Notes: generated by a model not told the origin, from the sequence alone. Positions 32,590 through 42,306 are shown, counted from the first letter of the stretch. The stretch: 64,000 nucleotides of DNA from Collimonas humicola (GCF_018304945.1 NZ_JAGQEE010000006.1:62001-126000); one strand, 5' to 3'. Numbers and translations: made by a program.

Positions 32590-33906
32590 TCAGGCTTGTA
32601 CCGGACGCGGCAGGATCAGCGGCTGCGGCGCTTGCCGCGGCATGCCGGTAAACGCGAAATCGACTTCCGGCCGACGGCCCGAGACGATCTCGGCGATGGC
32701 GCGGCCGGAGCCGCAGCCCATGGTCCAGCCGAGCGTGCCATGGCCGGTATTGAGGAACAGGTTGCTGATCTTGCTCTTGCCGATGTAGGGCACGTTGGAC
32801 GGCGTCATCGGCCGCAGGCCGGTCCAGTAGACCGGATTGTCGTAGTCGCAGCCGTCCGGGAACAGCTCGCGCGTGCGGCGCGTGATCGCTTCGCAGCGGG
32901 TAGTGTTGAGCTCCCGCGTGTAGCCGTTCAGCTCGCAGGTGCCGGCCACGCGCAGGCGGTCGCCCAGGCGCGACACCACCAGCTTGTAGCCGTCGTCCGT
33001 CAGCGATACGCTGGGCGCCGCCTCCGGATTGGTGATCTGGTAAGTGGCCGAATAGCCCTTGCCCGGATAGATCATCAGGTCGATGCCGAGCGGCTTCAGC
33101 AGCGGTGTCGAGAAACTGCCCATGGCGACCACGAAAGCGTCGGCGTGCAGCACTTCGTGACGGCCGTCGGCATTGATGATTTCGACGCCGGTGATCTTGG
33201 CGCCGGCGCCGCTGCCTTCGGTGATCAGGCGGGTGACGCTGGTGTTGTACTGGAAATTGACGCCGGCTTCGGCAGCCTTGGCGGCCAGGCCCGAAGTGAA
33301 TTTATAGACGTCGCCCGATTCGTCGGTCGCGGTAAAGTCGCCGCCGACGATCTTGTCGCGGATGCGCGCCAGCGCCGGTTCGATCTTGACCACTTCATCG
33401 GCGCTGATCGAATCGCGCGGGCAGCCGAGGTCGCGCATCAGCTGGGCAGCCGGCAGCGAGATGTCGAATTCCTTTTGATCGGTATAGAAGTGCAGGATGC
33501 CGCGCGTCAGGCAATCGTAATCGACGCCGGTGTCGGCGCGCACTGCCTGCAAGGTCTGGCGGCTGTATTCGCAGATAGCGACGATCTGGCGGATATTGTC
33601 ATTGGTGCGCGCCGGAGTGCATTCGCGCAGGAAGTTGAGCGCCCATTTCCATTGCAGCCATTCCGGACGGAAGCGGTACAGCAACGGAGCGTCTTCCTGC
33701 CCCAGCCATTTCAATACCTTCAGCGGCGCCTGCGGGTTGGCCCAAGGCTCGGCATGCGATACCGAAATCTGGCAGCCGTTGGCAAAACTGGTTTCCTGGG
33801 CGGCGCCAGGCTGGCGCTCGATCACAGTGACATCGTGACCTTCCTTGTTCAGGAACCAAGCCGAAGAGGTTCCGATTACGCCAGCGCCCAATACAATTAC
33901 TTTCAT
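32590..33906 (-). CDS. dadA: D-amino acid dehydrogenase small subunit
   Basis: 438 residues. N-terminal FAD Rossmann motif VIVLGAGVIGTSSAW; then TSFANGCQISVSHAEPWANP and near the C-terminus YWTGLRPMTPSNVPYIG and LNTGHGTLGWTMGCGSG, all DadA blocks. It is a membrane-associated flavoprotein that oxidises D-alanine and other D-amino acids to 2-oxo acids, passing electrons to the respiratory chain. ATG 33906 follows GGAGATGAG; the upstream ATG at 33924 is rejected. No dadX racemase is adjacent. It faces the Lrp-type gene across a shared terminator. Confidence 0.94.
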   Translation of the reverse strand: MKVIVLGAGVIGTSSAWFLNKEGHDVTVIERQPGAAQETSFANGCQISVSHAEPWANPQAPLKVLKWLGQEDAPLLYRFRPEWLQWKWALNFLRECTPARTNDNIRQIVAICEYSRQTLQAVRADTGVDYDCLTRGILHFYTDQKEFDISLPAAQLMRDLGCPRDSISADEVVKIEPALARIRDKIVGGDFTATDESGDVYKFTSGLAAKAAEAGVNFQYNTSVTRLITEGSGAGAKITGVEIINADGRHEVLHADAFVVAMGSFSTPLLKPLGIDLMIYPGKGYSATYQITNPEAAPSVSLTDDGYKLVVSRLGDRLRVAGTCELNGYTRELNTTRCEAITRRTRELFPDGCDYDNPVYWTGLRPMTPSNVPYIGKSKISNLFLNTGHGTLGWTMGCGSGRAIAEIVSGRRPEVDFAFTGMPRQAPQPLILPRPVQA

Positions 33907-34076
33907 CTCATCTCCAAAAACCACCGTTTTTTAACCAGCTGCGCATTGCAAGAACAGCCTTTTCAATAGCGCTATTGTAAGAAAACCGGGATTTTTTAGG
34001 CGATCAAAATGAGGCTGAAAATTTTTACTTTTGGCTACCGTTTAAGTATTTGTGACTGAAAAACAAAAAATTTGCG

Positions 34077-34493
34077 CTAAATGTTTGTTTTTTTCAATTT
34101 GACTAATTCCAGCGTCACGGCCCGGGAAATGACTTCGTCCAGGGTCTGGTGCAAGCCCTCGCGGATTTGCGCCGCCATGCCTTCCACCGCGGTCTGCAAG
34201 ACATCGGCCAAACCGTCGCGCACACGCTGCTCGATGACGAAATCGATGCGGTCCTGCAGTTGCTGCAGCACTTTTTCCCTGACCTCCGCCTCCAGCCGTT
34301 CCCAGTCGTGCTGGCTGAGGACGGCTTCGCGTTGCGGCACAGGCAGTTCAAAATTCTCTGGATCGTCCGGCACGGCGACGGCCGCGGGTGCTGCGGCCGC
34401 CTTTGGCATGTCGATAATATCGGTCAAGGTCGGCAACGGAATAATGACCTCGGTCAACAAAGGGATATTGGCGTCAAGTTTTCCGGTGTTCAT
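34077..34493 (-). CDS. Conserved hypothetical protein, helical C-terminus
   Basis: 138 residues. N-terminal part is rich in Ile, Leu and Pro (LLTEVIIPLPTLTDII), then an Ala/Pro linker (about 31-43), then a long amphipathic helical region (HDWERLEAEVREKVLQQLQDRIDFVIEQRVRDGLADVLQ). No catalytic motif is visible. It follows holC by 27 bases on the same strand, so it may be tied to the replisome or simply share the transcript. I do not recognise a named family with certainty. Confidence 0.75.
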   Translation of the reverse strand: MNTGKLDANIPLLTEVIIPLPTLTDIIDMPKAAAAPAAVAVPDDPENFELPVPQREAVLSQHDWERLEAEVREKVLQQLQDRIDFVIEQRVRDGLADVLQTAVEGMAAQIREGLHQTLDEVISRAVTLELVKLKKTNI

Positions 34494-34520
34494 TGCAAGT
34501 TCCTTAACCTGGATTCAGGT

Positions 34521-34946
34521 TTAAACATTTTCAGCGACAAAGTGCGTCAGCGGATAACCGCGTTGCTGGTAAAAGCGATAGCGCTCGCGGCCGGCGGCCT
34601 TGTCATCCTCTGCCAGGGAAACGATTTCAAACATTCTTTCAAAGCGGGCGAAATGCTGCGGCGTCTTGCCGGACAGGTTGATCAGCATCTGGTGATGCGG
34701 CCACTCAGTCTCCTCGTCGGCGGCCAGGATCACCGGGGTTTGCGCGGCGAGCGGGTCGCCGGCGCGCACGTGTGGCAGGAAGTCATGTTCCGAAAACGTC
34801 CACAGCGTGCGGTCCAGCGTCGCCAGCTCGTCGCCGCTGGCGGTCAGGATGACGATCTGGCGTTGTGCTGTTCGGGCTTTGCGCACCAGTCGGCAGGTGT
34901 ACAGAAATTTGTCCGAAATATTGGTGTGAAAGTCGATTTGCGTCAT
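34521..34946 (-). CDS. holC: DNA polymerase III chi subunit
   Basis: 141 residues, the usual HolC length. Blocks: TQIDFHTNISDKFLYTCRLVRKA, LDRTLWTFSEHDFLPHV, EEEWPHHQ-like ETEWPHHQMLINLS and ERMFEIVSLAEDDKAAGRERYRFYQQRG. Chi links the clamp-loader psi subunit to single-strand binding protein. ATG 34946 gives the family N-terminus; the longer frame to 35000 overlaps the upstream gene's end and is rejected. Confidence 0.92.
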   Translation of the reverse strand: MTQIDFHTNISDKFLYTCRLVRKARTAQRQIVILTASGDELATLDRTLWTFSEHDFLPHVRAGDPLAAQTPVILAADEETEWPHHQMLINLSGKTPQHFARFERMFEIVSLAEDDKAAGRERYRFYQQRGYPLTHFVAENV

Positions 34947-34974
34947 TGATATAGGCAGGTTGGTCAGGCCGCGC

Positions 34975-35598
34975 TTAAAAGCGGAACCCGGGCGGCGCAT
35001 TGCCGGCTGCCGGCGCTACGTCGCCGTTGTTGGAAGCGGCGGCAGGCGCAGTGGTTTTGCCGGCCGGGCCGGCGCTCGGCGCTGCTGCAACCGGCGCCGC
35101 ATTGCGATACGTTGCTGGCAGGCGGCTGGTTTCCGGATAGCCGGCCGCAGTCAGCGCAGCGCCCCAGCTGGCGCCGGAAAAGCCGCTTTGCTTGTCGCGC
35201 CCGATCATCAGCACCGGCAGCTGGTTGTCGTTGGCGACCTTGCGCAGCGCTGCGATATCCTCGTTGGTTTTCACGGTTTTTTCGCTGAACGGAATGCCGC
35301 GCTCCTTCAGCATCTTGCGGCCGTCGTCGCAGGGAATGCATTTGTCTGAACTATATAGCGTGACAGCATGGTTCTTGACCGCCTGCGCCAGTTCATACGG
35401 CAGGCCGTCGGTGTCGTCGCCTGCGCCGCCGGCGATCTTCTTCTGCACCACATTGCCGCTGGCGGGCGGCGTATCGCTATAAGTGACCTTGCCGTCCGGA
35501 CCGGTCGACTTGTACAGCTGGGCCTGCGCACTGGCCGCCAGCATCAGCAGAAAAAACGTTGCAGCGCTTCTGATCCCTGTCGTGATACCTATCGTCAT
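34975..35598 (-). CDS. Exported DUF4124 protein with glutaredoxin-like domain
   Basis: 207 residues. Signal peptide ending SAQAQ; DUF4124 segment LYKSTGPDGKVTYSDTPPA directly after it; then a thioredoxin-fold segment VTLYSSDKCIPCDDGRKMLKERGIPF with a CxxC (C-I-P-C) and a cis-proline-like QLPVLMIG. An Ala/Pro-rich tail follows. Exported, so a periplasmic thiol-disulfide role or a redox-sensing envelope protein is inferred. AGGGGAAAAGGT precedes ATG 35598. It sits between holC and prlC, 71 bases from prlC. Confidence 0.85.
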   Translation of the reverse strand: MTIGITTGIRSAATFFLLMLAASAQAQLYKSTGPDGKVTYSDTPPASGNVVQKKIAGGAGDDTDGLPYELAQAVKNHAVTLYSSDKCIPCDDGRKMLKERGIPFSEKTVKTNEDIAALRKVANDNQLPVLMIGRDKQSGFSGASWGAALTAAGYPETSRLPATYRNAAPVAAAPSAGPAGKTTAPAAASNNGDVAPAAGNAPPGFRF

Positions 35599-35669
35599 AC
35601 CTTTTCCCCTTGTTTGATTTAAGAGCCTGGTTTGTATAGTTGCCATTGACTTGTACTGTGTTCTTCGGT

Positions 35670-37745
35670 TCAGGCGGCCATGCCGCTGTGCCGCAGCAGG
35701 GCGTCGATATTCGGTTCGCGGCCGCGGAATGCCTTGAACGATTCCAGCGCCGGGCGCGAACCGCCGACCGCCAGGATTTCGTCGCGGAATTTGCGGCCGG
35801 TTTCCGCCGACACCACATTGCCGCCCACCGCTGCTTCTTCAAAGGCGCTATACGCATCGGCCGACAACACCTCGGCCCATTTGTAGCTGTAGTAGCCGGC
35901 TGCATAGCCGCCGGCGAAGATATGGCCGAAGGAATGCTGGAAGCGGTTGAAAGCCGGCGGGGCGATGACCGCGACCTGGCCGCGCACCTGGTCGATCACA
36001 TCTTGCACGCTCTGGCTGCCGTAGGGATCGTAATCGTCGTGCAGGTGCATGTCGAACAGAGAGAATTCGACCTGGCGCAAGGCTTGCAGGCCGGACTGGA
36101 AATTCTTGGCGGCGATCATCTTGTCGAACAGCTCGCGCGGCAGCGGCTCGCCAGAAGCGGCTTCCGCAGTCATGTGCTGCAGGACATCCCACTCCCAGCA
36201 GAAATTCTCCATGAACTGTGAAGGCAGTTCGACCGCATCCCATTCCACCCCGGAAATGCCGGAGACGCCGATCTCGTCGACCTGGGTCAGCATGTGGTGC
36301 AAGCCGTGGCCGAACTCGTGGAACAGGGTGATCACTTCGTCGTGCGTGAACAGGGCCGGCTTGCTGACGCCATCGGCCACGGCCGGCGCGGTGAAATTGC
36401 AGGTCAGGTAAGCGATCGGGGTTTGCACATCATTGCCGAGGCGGCGCCGCGCCCGCGCGTCGTCCATCCAGGCGCCGCCGCGCTTGCCGTTGCGCGCGTA
36501 CAGATCGAGATAGAACTGGCCGATCAGCTTGCCGTCTTTTTCGATCCGGAAAAATTTGACGTCCGGATGCCAGACCGCGGCCTGGTCGGCGCTGATGTCG
36601 ACCGAGAACAGCTTCTGCACCAGCTGGAACAGACCCTCGACCACGGTCGGCTCAGGGAAATACTGTTTCACTTCCTGCTCGGAAAAAGCATAGCGCTGCT
36701 CGCGCAGCTTTTCCGCGGCGTACGCCAGGTCCCAGGCTTCCAGCGTCGCCAGGCCGAGCTGCCCGGCGGCGAAGGCGCGCAGTTCCAGCAGATCCTGCTC
36801 GGCAAACGGCCGGGCGCGCCGGCCCAGGTCTTCCAGAAACTTGATCACCTCTTGCGGCGTGTCGGCCATCTTCCGCACCAGCGACAGTTCGGCGTAGTTC
36901 TTGAAATCCAGCAGCTTGGCTTCTTCATTGCGCAGGCGCAGGATCTCGACGATGTTGGCGCTGTTGTCCCATTCCGGCTTTTCTCCCAGCTCGGAAGCCT
37001 TGGTGGCGTTGGCGCGATACATTTTTTCGCGCAGGGCGCGGTTGTCGGCGTATTGCAGGATAGGAAAATAGGAAGGGAAGTGCAGCGTAAATTTATAGCC
37101 TGGCTTGCCATCCTGTTCGGCGGCGGCGCGCGCGGCCTGGCGCACGTCTTCCGGCAAGCCGGCCAGCTCGGCTTCGTCGGTGATGAACAAACCGTAGGCG
37201 TTGGTGGCGTCCAGGATGTTTTCCGAGAAGCGGGTGGTCAGCGCAGCGTGCTTTTCCTGGATTTCGGCAAAACGGGCTTTCTTGGCGGCCGTCAGTTCGG
37301 CGCCGCCCAGGCGGAAATCGCGCAGGGCGTTGTTGACGATCTTGCGGCGCGCCGCCGACAGCTCGGCGAAATCGATATTGTTCTTGATCGCCTTGTATTT
37401 GCTGAACAGCGCCAGGTTCTGCGCCAGCGCGGTCCAGAATTCGATCAGCTTGGGCTGGTTTTCGTTATAGGCGGCGCGCAGTTCCGGTGTGTCCGCCACC
37501 GCATTCAAATGGCTGACGATGCCCCAGGCGCGACCGAGCTTTTCCGTCACGTGCTCCAGCGGCAGGACGAAGTTGTCCCAGGTGGCGGCATCGGTGGCTG
37601 CTTCCAGCAGGCTGACCACGGTCTGCGCTTGCTGCAGCAGCGCTGCGATCGCCGGCGTGATGTGGGCCGGCGTGATCTGGTCGAACTTGGCAAGGCCGCT
37701 AAAGTCGAGCAGCGGATTGCTGGCGTTGATGGCGGTAGAGGTCAT
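35670..37745 (-). CDS. prlC: Oligopeptidase A (M3 metallopeptidase)
   Basis: 691 residues, close to the 680 of E. coli PrlC/OpdA. Zinc site HEFGH in LFHEFGHGLHHML, with the third ligand expected in the following GVEWDAVELPSQFMENFCWE block. It degrades signal peptides and cytosolic oligopeptides. It starts five bases after folD ends, so folD-prlC form an operon. Sequence appears complete and unremarkable. Confidence 0.95.
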   Translation of the reverse strand: MTSTAINASNPLLDFSGLAKFDQITPAHITPAIAALLQQAQTVVSLLEAATDAATWDNFVLPLEHVTEKLGRAWGIVSHLNAVADTPELRAAYNENQPKLIEFWTALAQNLALFSKYKAIKNNIDFAELSAARRKIVNNALRDFRLGGAELTAAKKARFAEIQEKHAALTTRFSENILDATNAYGLFITDEAELAGLPEDVRQAARAAAEQDGKPGYKFTLHFPSYFPILQYADNRALREKMYRANATKASELGEKPEWDNSANIVEILRLRNEEAKLLDFKNYAELSLVRKMADTPQEVIKFLEDLGRRARPFAEQDLLELRAFAAGQLGLATLEAWDLAYAAEKLREQRYAFSEQEVKQYFPEPTVVEGLFQLVQKLFSVDISADQAAVWHPDVKFFRIEKDGKLIGQFYLDLYARNGKRGGAWMDDARARRRLGNDVQTPIAYLTCNFTAPAVADGVSKPALFTHDEVITLFHEFGHGLHHMLTQVDEIGVSGISGVEWDAVELPSQFMENFCWEWDVLQHMTAEAASGEPLPRELFDKMIAAKNFQSGLQALRQVEFSLFDMHLHDDYDPYGSQSVQDVIDQVRGQVAVIAPPAFNRFQHSFGHIFAGGYAAGYYSYKWAEVLSADAYSAFEEAAVGGNVVSAETGRKFRDEILAVGGSRPALESFKAFRGREPNIDALLRHSGMAA

Positions 37746-37750
37746 TGCAA

Positions 37751-38596
37751 TTACATTCTTTCTGCGGCTTCAATGGTATTGACCAGCAACATGGTGATGG
37801 TCATCGGCCCGACGCCGCCCGGCACCGGGGTGATGTAGCCCGCGACTTCCTTGGCGTTGGCAAAGTCGACATCGCCGCACAGCTTGCCGTTATCGTCGCG
37901 GTTCATGCCCACATCGATCACGGCCGCGCCAGGCTTGACCATGTCGGCGGTGACGATATTGCGCTTGCCGGTGGCGACCACCAGGATGTCGGCCATGCGC
38001 GTATGCAGGCCGAGGTCGCGGGTCTTGGAATTGCAGATGGTAACCGTGGCGCCGGCTTGCAGCAGCAGCATGGCTTGCGGCTTGCCGACGATGTTGGAGG
38101 CGCCGACGATGACGGCATGGGCGCCGCGCACCGGGAAATTCACCGATTCGAGCATCTTCATCACGCCATACGGCGTGCAAGGACGGAACAGCGGCTGGCC
38201 GGTCATCAGCAGGCCGGCATTACTGATATGGAAGCCGTCGACATCTTTTTCCGGAGCGATGGCTTCGATCACCTTGTGGGCGTCGATATGCGCCGGCAGC
38301 GGCAGCTGCACCAGGATGCCGTTGATCTTGGGATCCGCGTTGAGGGCGTCGATGCGCGCCAGCAGGGCCGCTTCCGTCAGCTCGGCGTCATACTTTTCCA
38401 GCACCGAATGCAAGCCGTTGTCTTCGCAAGCCTTGACCTTGTTGCGCACATACACCTGCGAGGCCGGGCTGTCACCGACCAGGATCACGGCCAGTCCAGG
38501 CTGCTTGCCCTGGGCCGTCAGCGCGGCGGCGCGCCTGGCGACGTCGGCGCGGAGTTGTTGGGAGAGGAGGTTTCCGTCGATCAGTTGGGCTGGCAT
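37751..38596 (-). CDS. folD: Bifunctional methylenetetrahydrofolate dehydrogenase/cyclohydrolase
   Basis: 281 residues. Signature blocks: [20 protein letters not shown] (with the catalytic lysine), [44 protein letters not shown], and [19 protein letters not shown]. It interconverts 5,10-methylene- and 10-formyl-THF in the cytosol, giving one-carbon units; this pathway also connects to formate, but the fds module is far away. First gene of the folD-prlC pair. Confidence 0.96.
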   Translation of the reverse strand: MPAQLIDGNLLSQQLRADVARRAAALTAQGKQPGLAVILVGDSPASQVYVRNKVKACEDNGLHSVLEKYDAELTEAALLARIDALNADPKINGILVQLPLPAHIDAHKVIEAIAPEKDVDGFHISNAGLLMTGQPLFRPCTPYGVMKMLESVNFPVRGAHAVIVGASNIVGKPQAMLLLQAGATVTICNSKTRDLGLHTRMADILVVATGKRNIVTADMVKPGAAVIDVGMNRDDNGKLCGDVDFANAKEVAGYITPVPGGVGPMTITMLLVNTIEAAERM

Positions 38597-38949
38597 AGTG
38601 AGGGCTATTGAAAATTGAAAGCAAAGCAGGATTATAAGGGGTGTGCGCGCTGAAGACTGCGTCTGCAGCGTGTTACTTTGCGGAAACTTATCGATTCTTG
38701 CGAATTAATTCTCGCCGATTCCCGTAAATCCATCGGAAATTGTGCCTTTGATAAAATAAGGCGCGGCCAAATGCATTTTTCGAGCAGCTGGCCGATCGTA
38801 AATTGCGGTCTGGCCGGCATCCAACGCGTTCTTTCATTTTCGGCTATTCTCGCCTTCTACGATATCTGTATGCCACCGACTGCGGCTGTCATCATGCAAG
38901 CAGCAAATCCACGGCCGGAGCTGATAAATTTAAAAAGAGGGATGCTGAA
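38597..38949. other. Intergenic region before gshA
   Basis: 353 bases between the divergent folD and gshA starts, so both promoters must lie here. AT-rich stretches are at 38617-38640 and 38690-38760. A 91-codon frame (38678-38953) overlaps the gshA start and shows no family features; I treat it as spurious. No RNA gene seen. Confidence 0.5.
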
Positions 38950-40536
38950 TTGACCGATCATTACACTCGCCGGCTGGCGCTGCTAGGGCAAGAGCAGCAC
39001 CGCGGCCTGCTAGGCCAGGGCCTGCGCGGCATCGAAAGAGAAACCTTGCGCGTCGACGCCGATGGCCGCCTGGCCCTGACGCCGCACCCGCGCGCGCTAG
39101 GTTCGGCGCTGACCCAGCCGCAGATCACGACCGACTATTCGGAGTCGCTGCTGGAGTTCATCACCCCGGCCGAGCATGATATTGCGACGGCCCTGAGCGA
39201 GCTCGACACTATCCATCGCTTCGTCTACAGCAAGCTGGGCGACGAACTGCTGTGGAGCCAGTCGATGCCGGCCCACCTGCCGGCGGAAGAACTGATCCCG
39301 ATTGCCTGGTACGGCACGTCGCACATGGGGACCTTGAAGCATGTCTACCGGCGCGGCCTGGCGCTGCGCTACGGCAAGCGCATGCAGTGCATCGCCGGCA
39401 TCCATTACAACTATTCGCTGGCCGAAGGCGTGTGGCAAACCTTGCAACAGGCCGAAGGCGCCAGCGGCACGGCCATGCACTTCCAGTCGGAAAGCTATAT
39501 CGCGCTGGTGCGCAACTTCCGCCGCTACAGCTGGCTGCTGATGTACCTGTTCGGCGCCTCGCCGGCGCTGTCCAAGTGCTTCCTGGACGGCCGCGACCAT
39601 CGCCTTGAAGAGCTGGACAAAGACACCCTCTACCTGCCGTATGCCACCAGCCTGCGCATGAGCGACCTTGGCTACACCAGCGAAGCCCAGGCACGCCTGA
39701 CGCCGCAGTTCAACAGTCTCGACAGCTACATCAAGAGCCTGGCGCGCGCGGTCAGCCAGCCGTATCCGCCGTATGCCGAGATCGGCACCCACCGCAACGG
39801 CGAATGGGTGCAGATCAACACCAACATCCTGCAAATCGAAAACGAGTACTACTCGACCATCCGGCCGAAACGCGTGATCAATTCCGGCGAACGGCCGATC
39901 CAGGCGCTGTCGGCACGCGGCGTGCAATATATAGAAGTGCGCTGCATGGACATCGACCCTTTCGAGCCGATGGGCATCAACCTGGAAACCTCGCGCTTCC
40001 TCGATGCTTTCCTGCTGTTCTGCGCGCTCGACGACAGTCCGCTGACCAGCGATGAAGAAAGCCTGGAAAACACTGAGAACTTTGCGCGCGCGGTGAAGGA
40101 AGGACGCCGTCCCGGCCTGCAACTGCGGCGCGACGGCAAGCCGGTCAGCCTGCAGGCCTGGGGCAAGGAACTGCTGGAGCAGATCGGCGCAGCGGCGGAT
40201 TTGCTCGACGCCCAGCGCAGCGACGGCGCCCATGCGGCATCGCTGGCAAAGCAAAGCCTCAAGCTGGATCAAGTTGAATTGACGCCGTCGGCGCGCGTGC
40301 TGGCGATCTTGCGCGACAATCAGGAATCGTTCGGCAGCTTCGCCCTGCGCCTGAGCAAAGAGCATGCAGCTTATTTCCAGGCAAATCCGCCCAGCTCGGA
40401 AGAGCGCAATTATTACGAAACGCTGGCGGCGACGTCCCTGGCCGAGCAGGAGAGCCTGGAACGCAGCCAGACTGGCGATTTTGATACCTTTGTTGCGGCT
40501 TACCGGGCCAGCACGCTGGGCAATATGAGTGTTTAG
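38950..40536 (+). CDS. gshA: Glutamate-cysteine ligase
   Basis: 528 residues of the proteobacterial (GshA type 1) family. Blocks: [76 protein letters not shown]. It makes gamma-glutamylcysteine, the first and rate-limiting step of glutathione synthesis. Start assigned to TTG 38950, seven bases after AGAGGGA and giving an N-terminus [13 protein letters not shown] close to family length. An ATG at 38942 is out of frame and ends after three codons, and upstream in-frame starts look non-coding. Confidence 0.94.
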   Translation: MTDHYTRRLALLGQEQHRGLLGQGLRGIERETLRVDADGRLALTPHPRALGSALTQPQITTDYSESLLEFITPAEHDIATALSELDTIHRFVYSKLGDELLWSQSMPAHLPAEELIPIAWYGTSHMGTLKHVYRRGLALRYGKRMQCIAGIHYNYSLAEGVWQTLQQAEGASGTAMHFQSESYIALVRNFRRYSWLLMYLFGASPALSKCFLDGRDHRLEELDKDTLYLPYATSLRMSDLGYTSEAQARLTPQFNSLDSYIKSLARAVSQPYPPYAEIGTHRNGEWVQINTNILQIENEYYSTIRPKRVINSGERPIQALSARGVQYIEVRCMDIDPFEPMGINLETSRFLDAFLLFCALDDSPLTSDEESLENTENFARAVKEGRRPGLQLRRDGKPVSLQAWGKELLEQIGAAADLLDAQRSDGAHAASLAKQSLKLDQVELTPSARVLAILRDNQESFGSFALRLSKEHAAYFQANPPSSEERNYYETLAATSLAEQESLERSQTGDFDTFVAAYRASTLGNMSV

Positions 40537-40570
40537 GAAACTATCGGCAAGTCTTCCTGGCGCCGGCGGC

Positions 40571-41248
40571 TTAAGCCGTCGGCTGAGTTTCGCCGGTTGA
40601 CGAACGGATCGCAGGCGTCGAACCTCGCCGCATGATGCCCTTGCCCGCTCTGGCCAGGGACAATTTCTCAGACAATTGCCGGCGTGCTTCATGCATTGCC
40701 TGCGCCACTGCTTCGGGGCCGAAGACCAGTCCTTGCAGCGGGAAAAAATGCACATCGCTGATGCCGATCGATGCCAGCGCATAACGCAAGTAGGGCGTCA
40801 GGAAATCAGCCTGCTTTGCTCGTTCACCCGCAAAAAAGCCGCCGGAACTGACCAGTACAAAGGTCGGACGGTCCTTCATCAGTCCGACCTTGCCGTGCGG
40901 CGTCGCCTGGAAACTGCGATTGATCCGGATCACGTGATCGATCCACAATTTGAGGGCAGCCGGTACGGTAAAGTTGTGCATCGGCGTGACGACGAACAGC
41001 ATGTCGTGTTGTTCCAGCTCGACGATCAGGCGTTCCGACCAATCGAATTCTTTTACATCAGGAGCCGCTTGCGCGGTGACCGCCATTGCATAGCCGCGGC
41101 CGATGGGGGGAATTGGCGACTTCACCAGGTCTCGTTCGGTGATCTGTGGATTGTCGATGCCGGACGTGGCAATCGCTTCCCTCGCGAGGCGGTAACCGTG
41201 GCTTGCATCGCTGTGCGGGCCGCTGTTCAATAGCAAAATGCGTGTCAT
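40571..41248 (-). CDS. NAD(P)H-dependent FMN oxidoreductase (AzoR-like flavodoxin fold)
   Basis: 225 residues. MTRILLLNSGPHSDASHGYRLAREA is the flavodoxin-like FMN phosphate loop; THPMHNFTVPAALKLWID-like TPMHNFTVPAALKLWIDHVI is the AzoR/NQO block; VSSGGFF follows. It is predicted to reduce quinones or azo compounds in the cytosol. ATG 41248 overlaps the stop of the GNAT gene by four bases; the longer frame to 41701 is a shadow of that gene. Third gene of an operon divergent from the MocR regulator. Confidence 0.87.
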   Translation of the reverse strand: MTRILLLNSGPHSDASHGYRLAREAIATSGIDNPQITERDLVKSPIPPIGRGYAMAVTAQAAPDVKEFDWSERLIVELEQHDMLFVVTPMHNFTVPAALKLWIDHVIRINRSFQATPHGKVGLMKDRPTFVLVSSGGFFAGERAKQADFLTPYLRYALASIGISDVHFFPLQGLVFGPEAVAQAMHEARRQLSEKLSLARAGKGIMRRGSTPAIRSSTGETQPTA

Positions 41249-41697
41249 GTGCTTGATTCCTGTATCAGTGGTTCGACGAAATGCATGCCTTTTGCAAGCA
41301 GCCCTTGGCGGAAGTAAAAGCGCTGCGCCAACGCCATGTGCAAGCCTGTATCCAGCACAAGATGCCTGCAGTTCAAGGCAGCGGCCTGTTGCCGCGCGGC
41401 TTGCAGCAGACGTTCGCCGAAGCCCGAGCGATGCAGCGCAGCGCTTACCACCAGGTCGTCGACGTAAACGAAACGGCCGTATAGCAAATTGTCTTGCAAT
41501 CGATAGCCGGCAAGCCCGACGATTGCGCCATCGCGCCAGGCCCCAAGCAAACGGTATCCCTGTGCGCGTTGCCGCGCTACCTGTTCTTTGTATGCTGCGC
41601 GATCGTTCAGATGCGGCCGCAACTCCTTCATGACCGGGAACGACGCGTCCAGATCGGCGTCGCTCTCTATATGTTTTATCTCTACCTGGGACTGCAT
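41245..41697 (-). CDS. GNAT-family N-acetyltransferase
   Basis: 150 residues. Acetyl-CoA loop region VDDLVVSAALHRSGFGERLLQAARQ has the R-x-x-G-x-G/A pattern (RSGFGERLL). C-terminal QRFYFRQGLLAKGMHF is typical of GNATs. Start ATG 41697 follows GGAGA. It overlaps the FMN oxidoreductase gene and lies 57 bases after the AhpD-like gene, so it is in the middle of a three-gene operon. Acceptor unknown. Confidence 0.87.
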   Translation of the reverse strand: MQSQVEIKHIESDADLDASFPVMKELRPHLNDRAAYKEQVARQRAQGYRLLGAWRDGAIVGLAGYRLQDNLLYGRFVYVDDLVVSAALHRSGFGERLLQAARQQAAALNCRHLVLDTGLHMALAQRFYFRQGLLAKGMHFVEPLIQESST

Positions 41698-41754
41698 GCA
41701 TTTCTCCAAAAAAATGGACGATGGATTTGCAGACTCAATTGCCGAAGCCGGCAA

Positions 41755-42192
41755 TTACGACGGCATCTTGCGGAATGCGATGGCAAAGCGATTCCAGCTG
41801 TTGATCGACGTGACGAGCAATGTCAGTTCAACCAGTTCGGCATCGGTGAAATGCGGGCGGACTGTTTCCCACACTGCATCCGGCACGTGGTTTTGCGAGA
41901 CCAGCGTCAGCGATTCGGTCCATTCCAGTGCGGCGCGCTCGCGTTCGCTGAAGAACGGGGTTTCGCGCCATGCAGCGACGGTAGCCATGCGGCGTTCGGA
42001 TTCGCCGGCTTTGCGGGCATCGGCCACATGCATGTCGAGGCAGAATGCGCAGCCGTTGATTTGCGATGTGCGCAGGCGGACAAGTTCCTTCAGCAGGATG
42101 TCCAGCGTGCCTTTGTTGATGTGGCTTTCAACACCCATCAGTGCCTTGATGGCGTCTTTGTCGGTATTGAAGAAATCGAGGCGGGTTTGCAT
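41755..42192 (-). CDS. AhpD-like carboxymuconolactone decarboxylase-family protein
   Basis: 145 residues. The redox motif CAFCLDMHV (C-X2-C-X3-H) is that of AhpD-like peroxidatic proteins. ELVRLRTSQINGCAFC and TDAELVELTLLVTSINSWNRFAI are family blocks. Likely reduces peroxides or acts as a thiol adaptor. ATG 42192 follows AGGAGCTTC; the longer frame to 42333 runs into the divergent promoter. First gene of the operon that faces the MocR-type regulator. Confidence 0.9.
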   Translation of the reverse strand: MQTRLDFFNTDKDAIKALMGVESHINKGTLDILLKELVRLRTSQINGCAFCLDMHVADARKAGESERRMATVAAWRETPFFSERERAALEWTESLTLVSQNHVPDAVWETVRPHFTDAELVELTLLVTSINSWNRFAIAFRKMPS

Positions 42193-42263
42193 TTGAAGCT
42201 CCTTGGCTAGGTAAATCGAAGTGAACGAGCGGGCATTGCTTGAGGCGTAGTATGCGAAAATCA

Positions 42264-42283
42264 TGGCCGTATTAGAAGGGCCA
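42264..42283. promoter_or_regulatory. Candidate MocR operator
   Basis: TGGCC (42264-42268) and GGCCA (42279-42283) form an inverted repeat with a 10-base spacer in the 114-base divergent region, 24 bases before the MocR start. Candidate site only. Confidence 0.35.
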
Positions 42284-42306
42284 AGAAATAACAAAAGGAC
42301 TAGTCC

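Noticed and set aside
38678-38953. 91-codon frame before gshA
   Set aside because: Overlaps the gshA ribosome site and start, and no family resemblance.
39097-40782. 561-residue minus frame opposite gshA
   Set aside because: Shadow of gshA with no family features.
41249-41701. N-terminal extension of the FMN oxidoreductase
   Set aside because: The extension is Arg-rich shadow of the GNAT gene; the flavodoxin fold starts cleanly at 41248.
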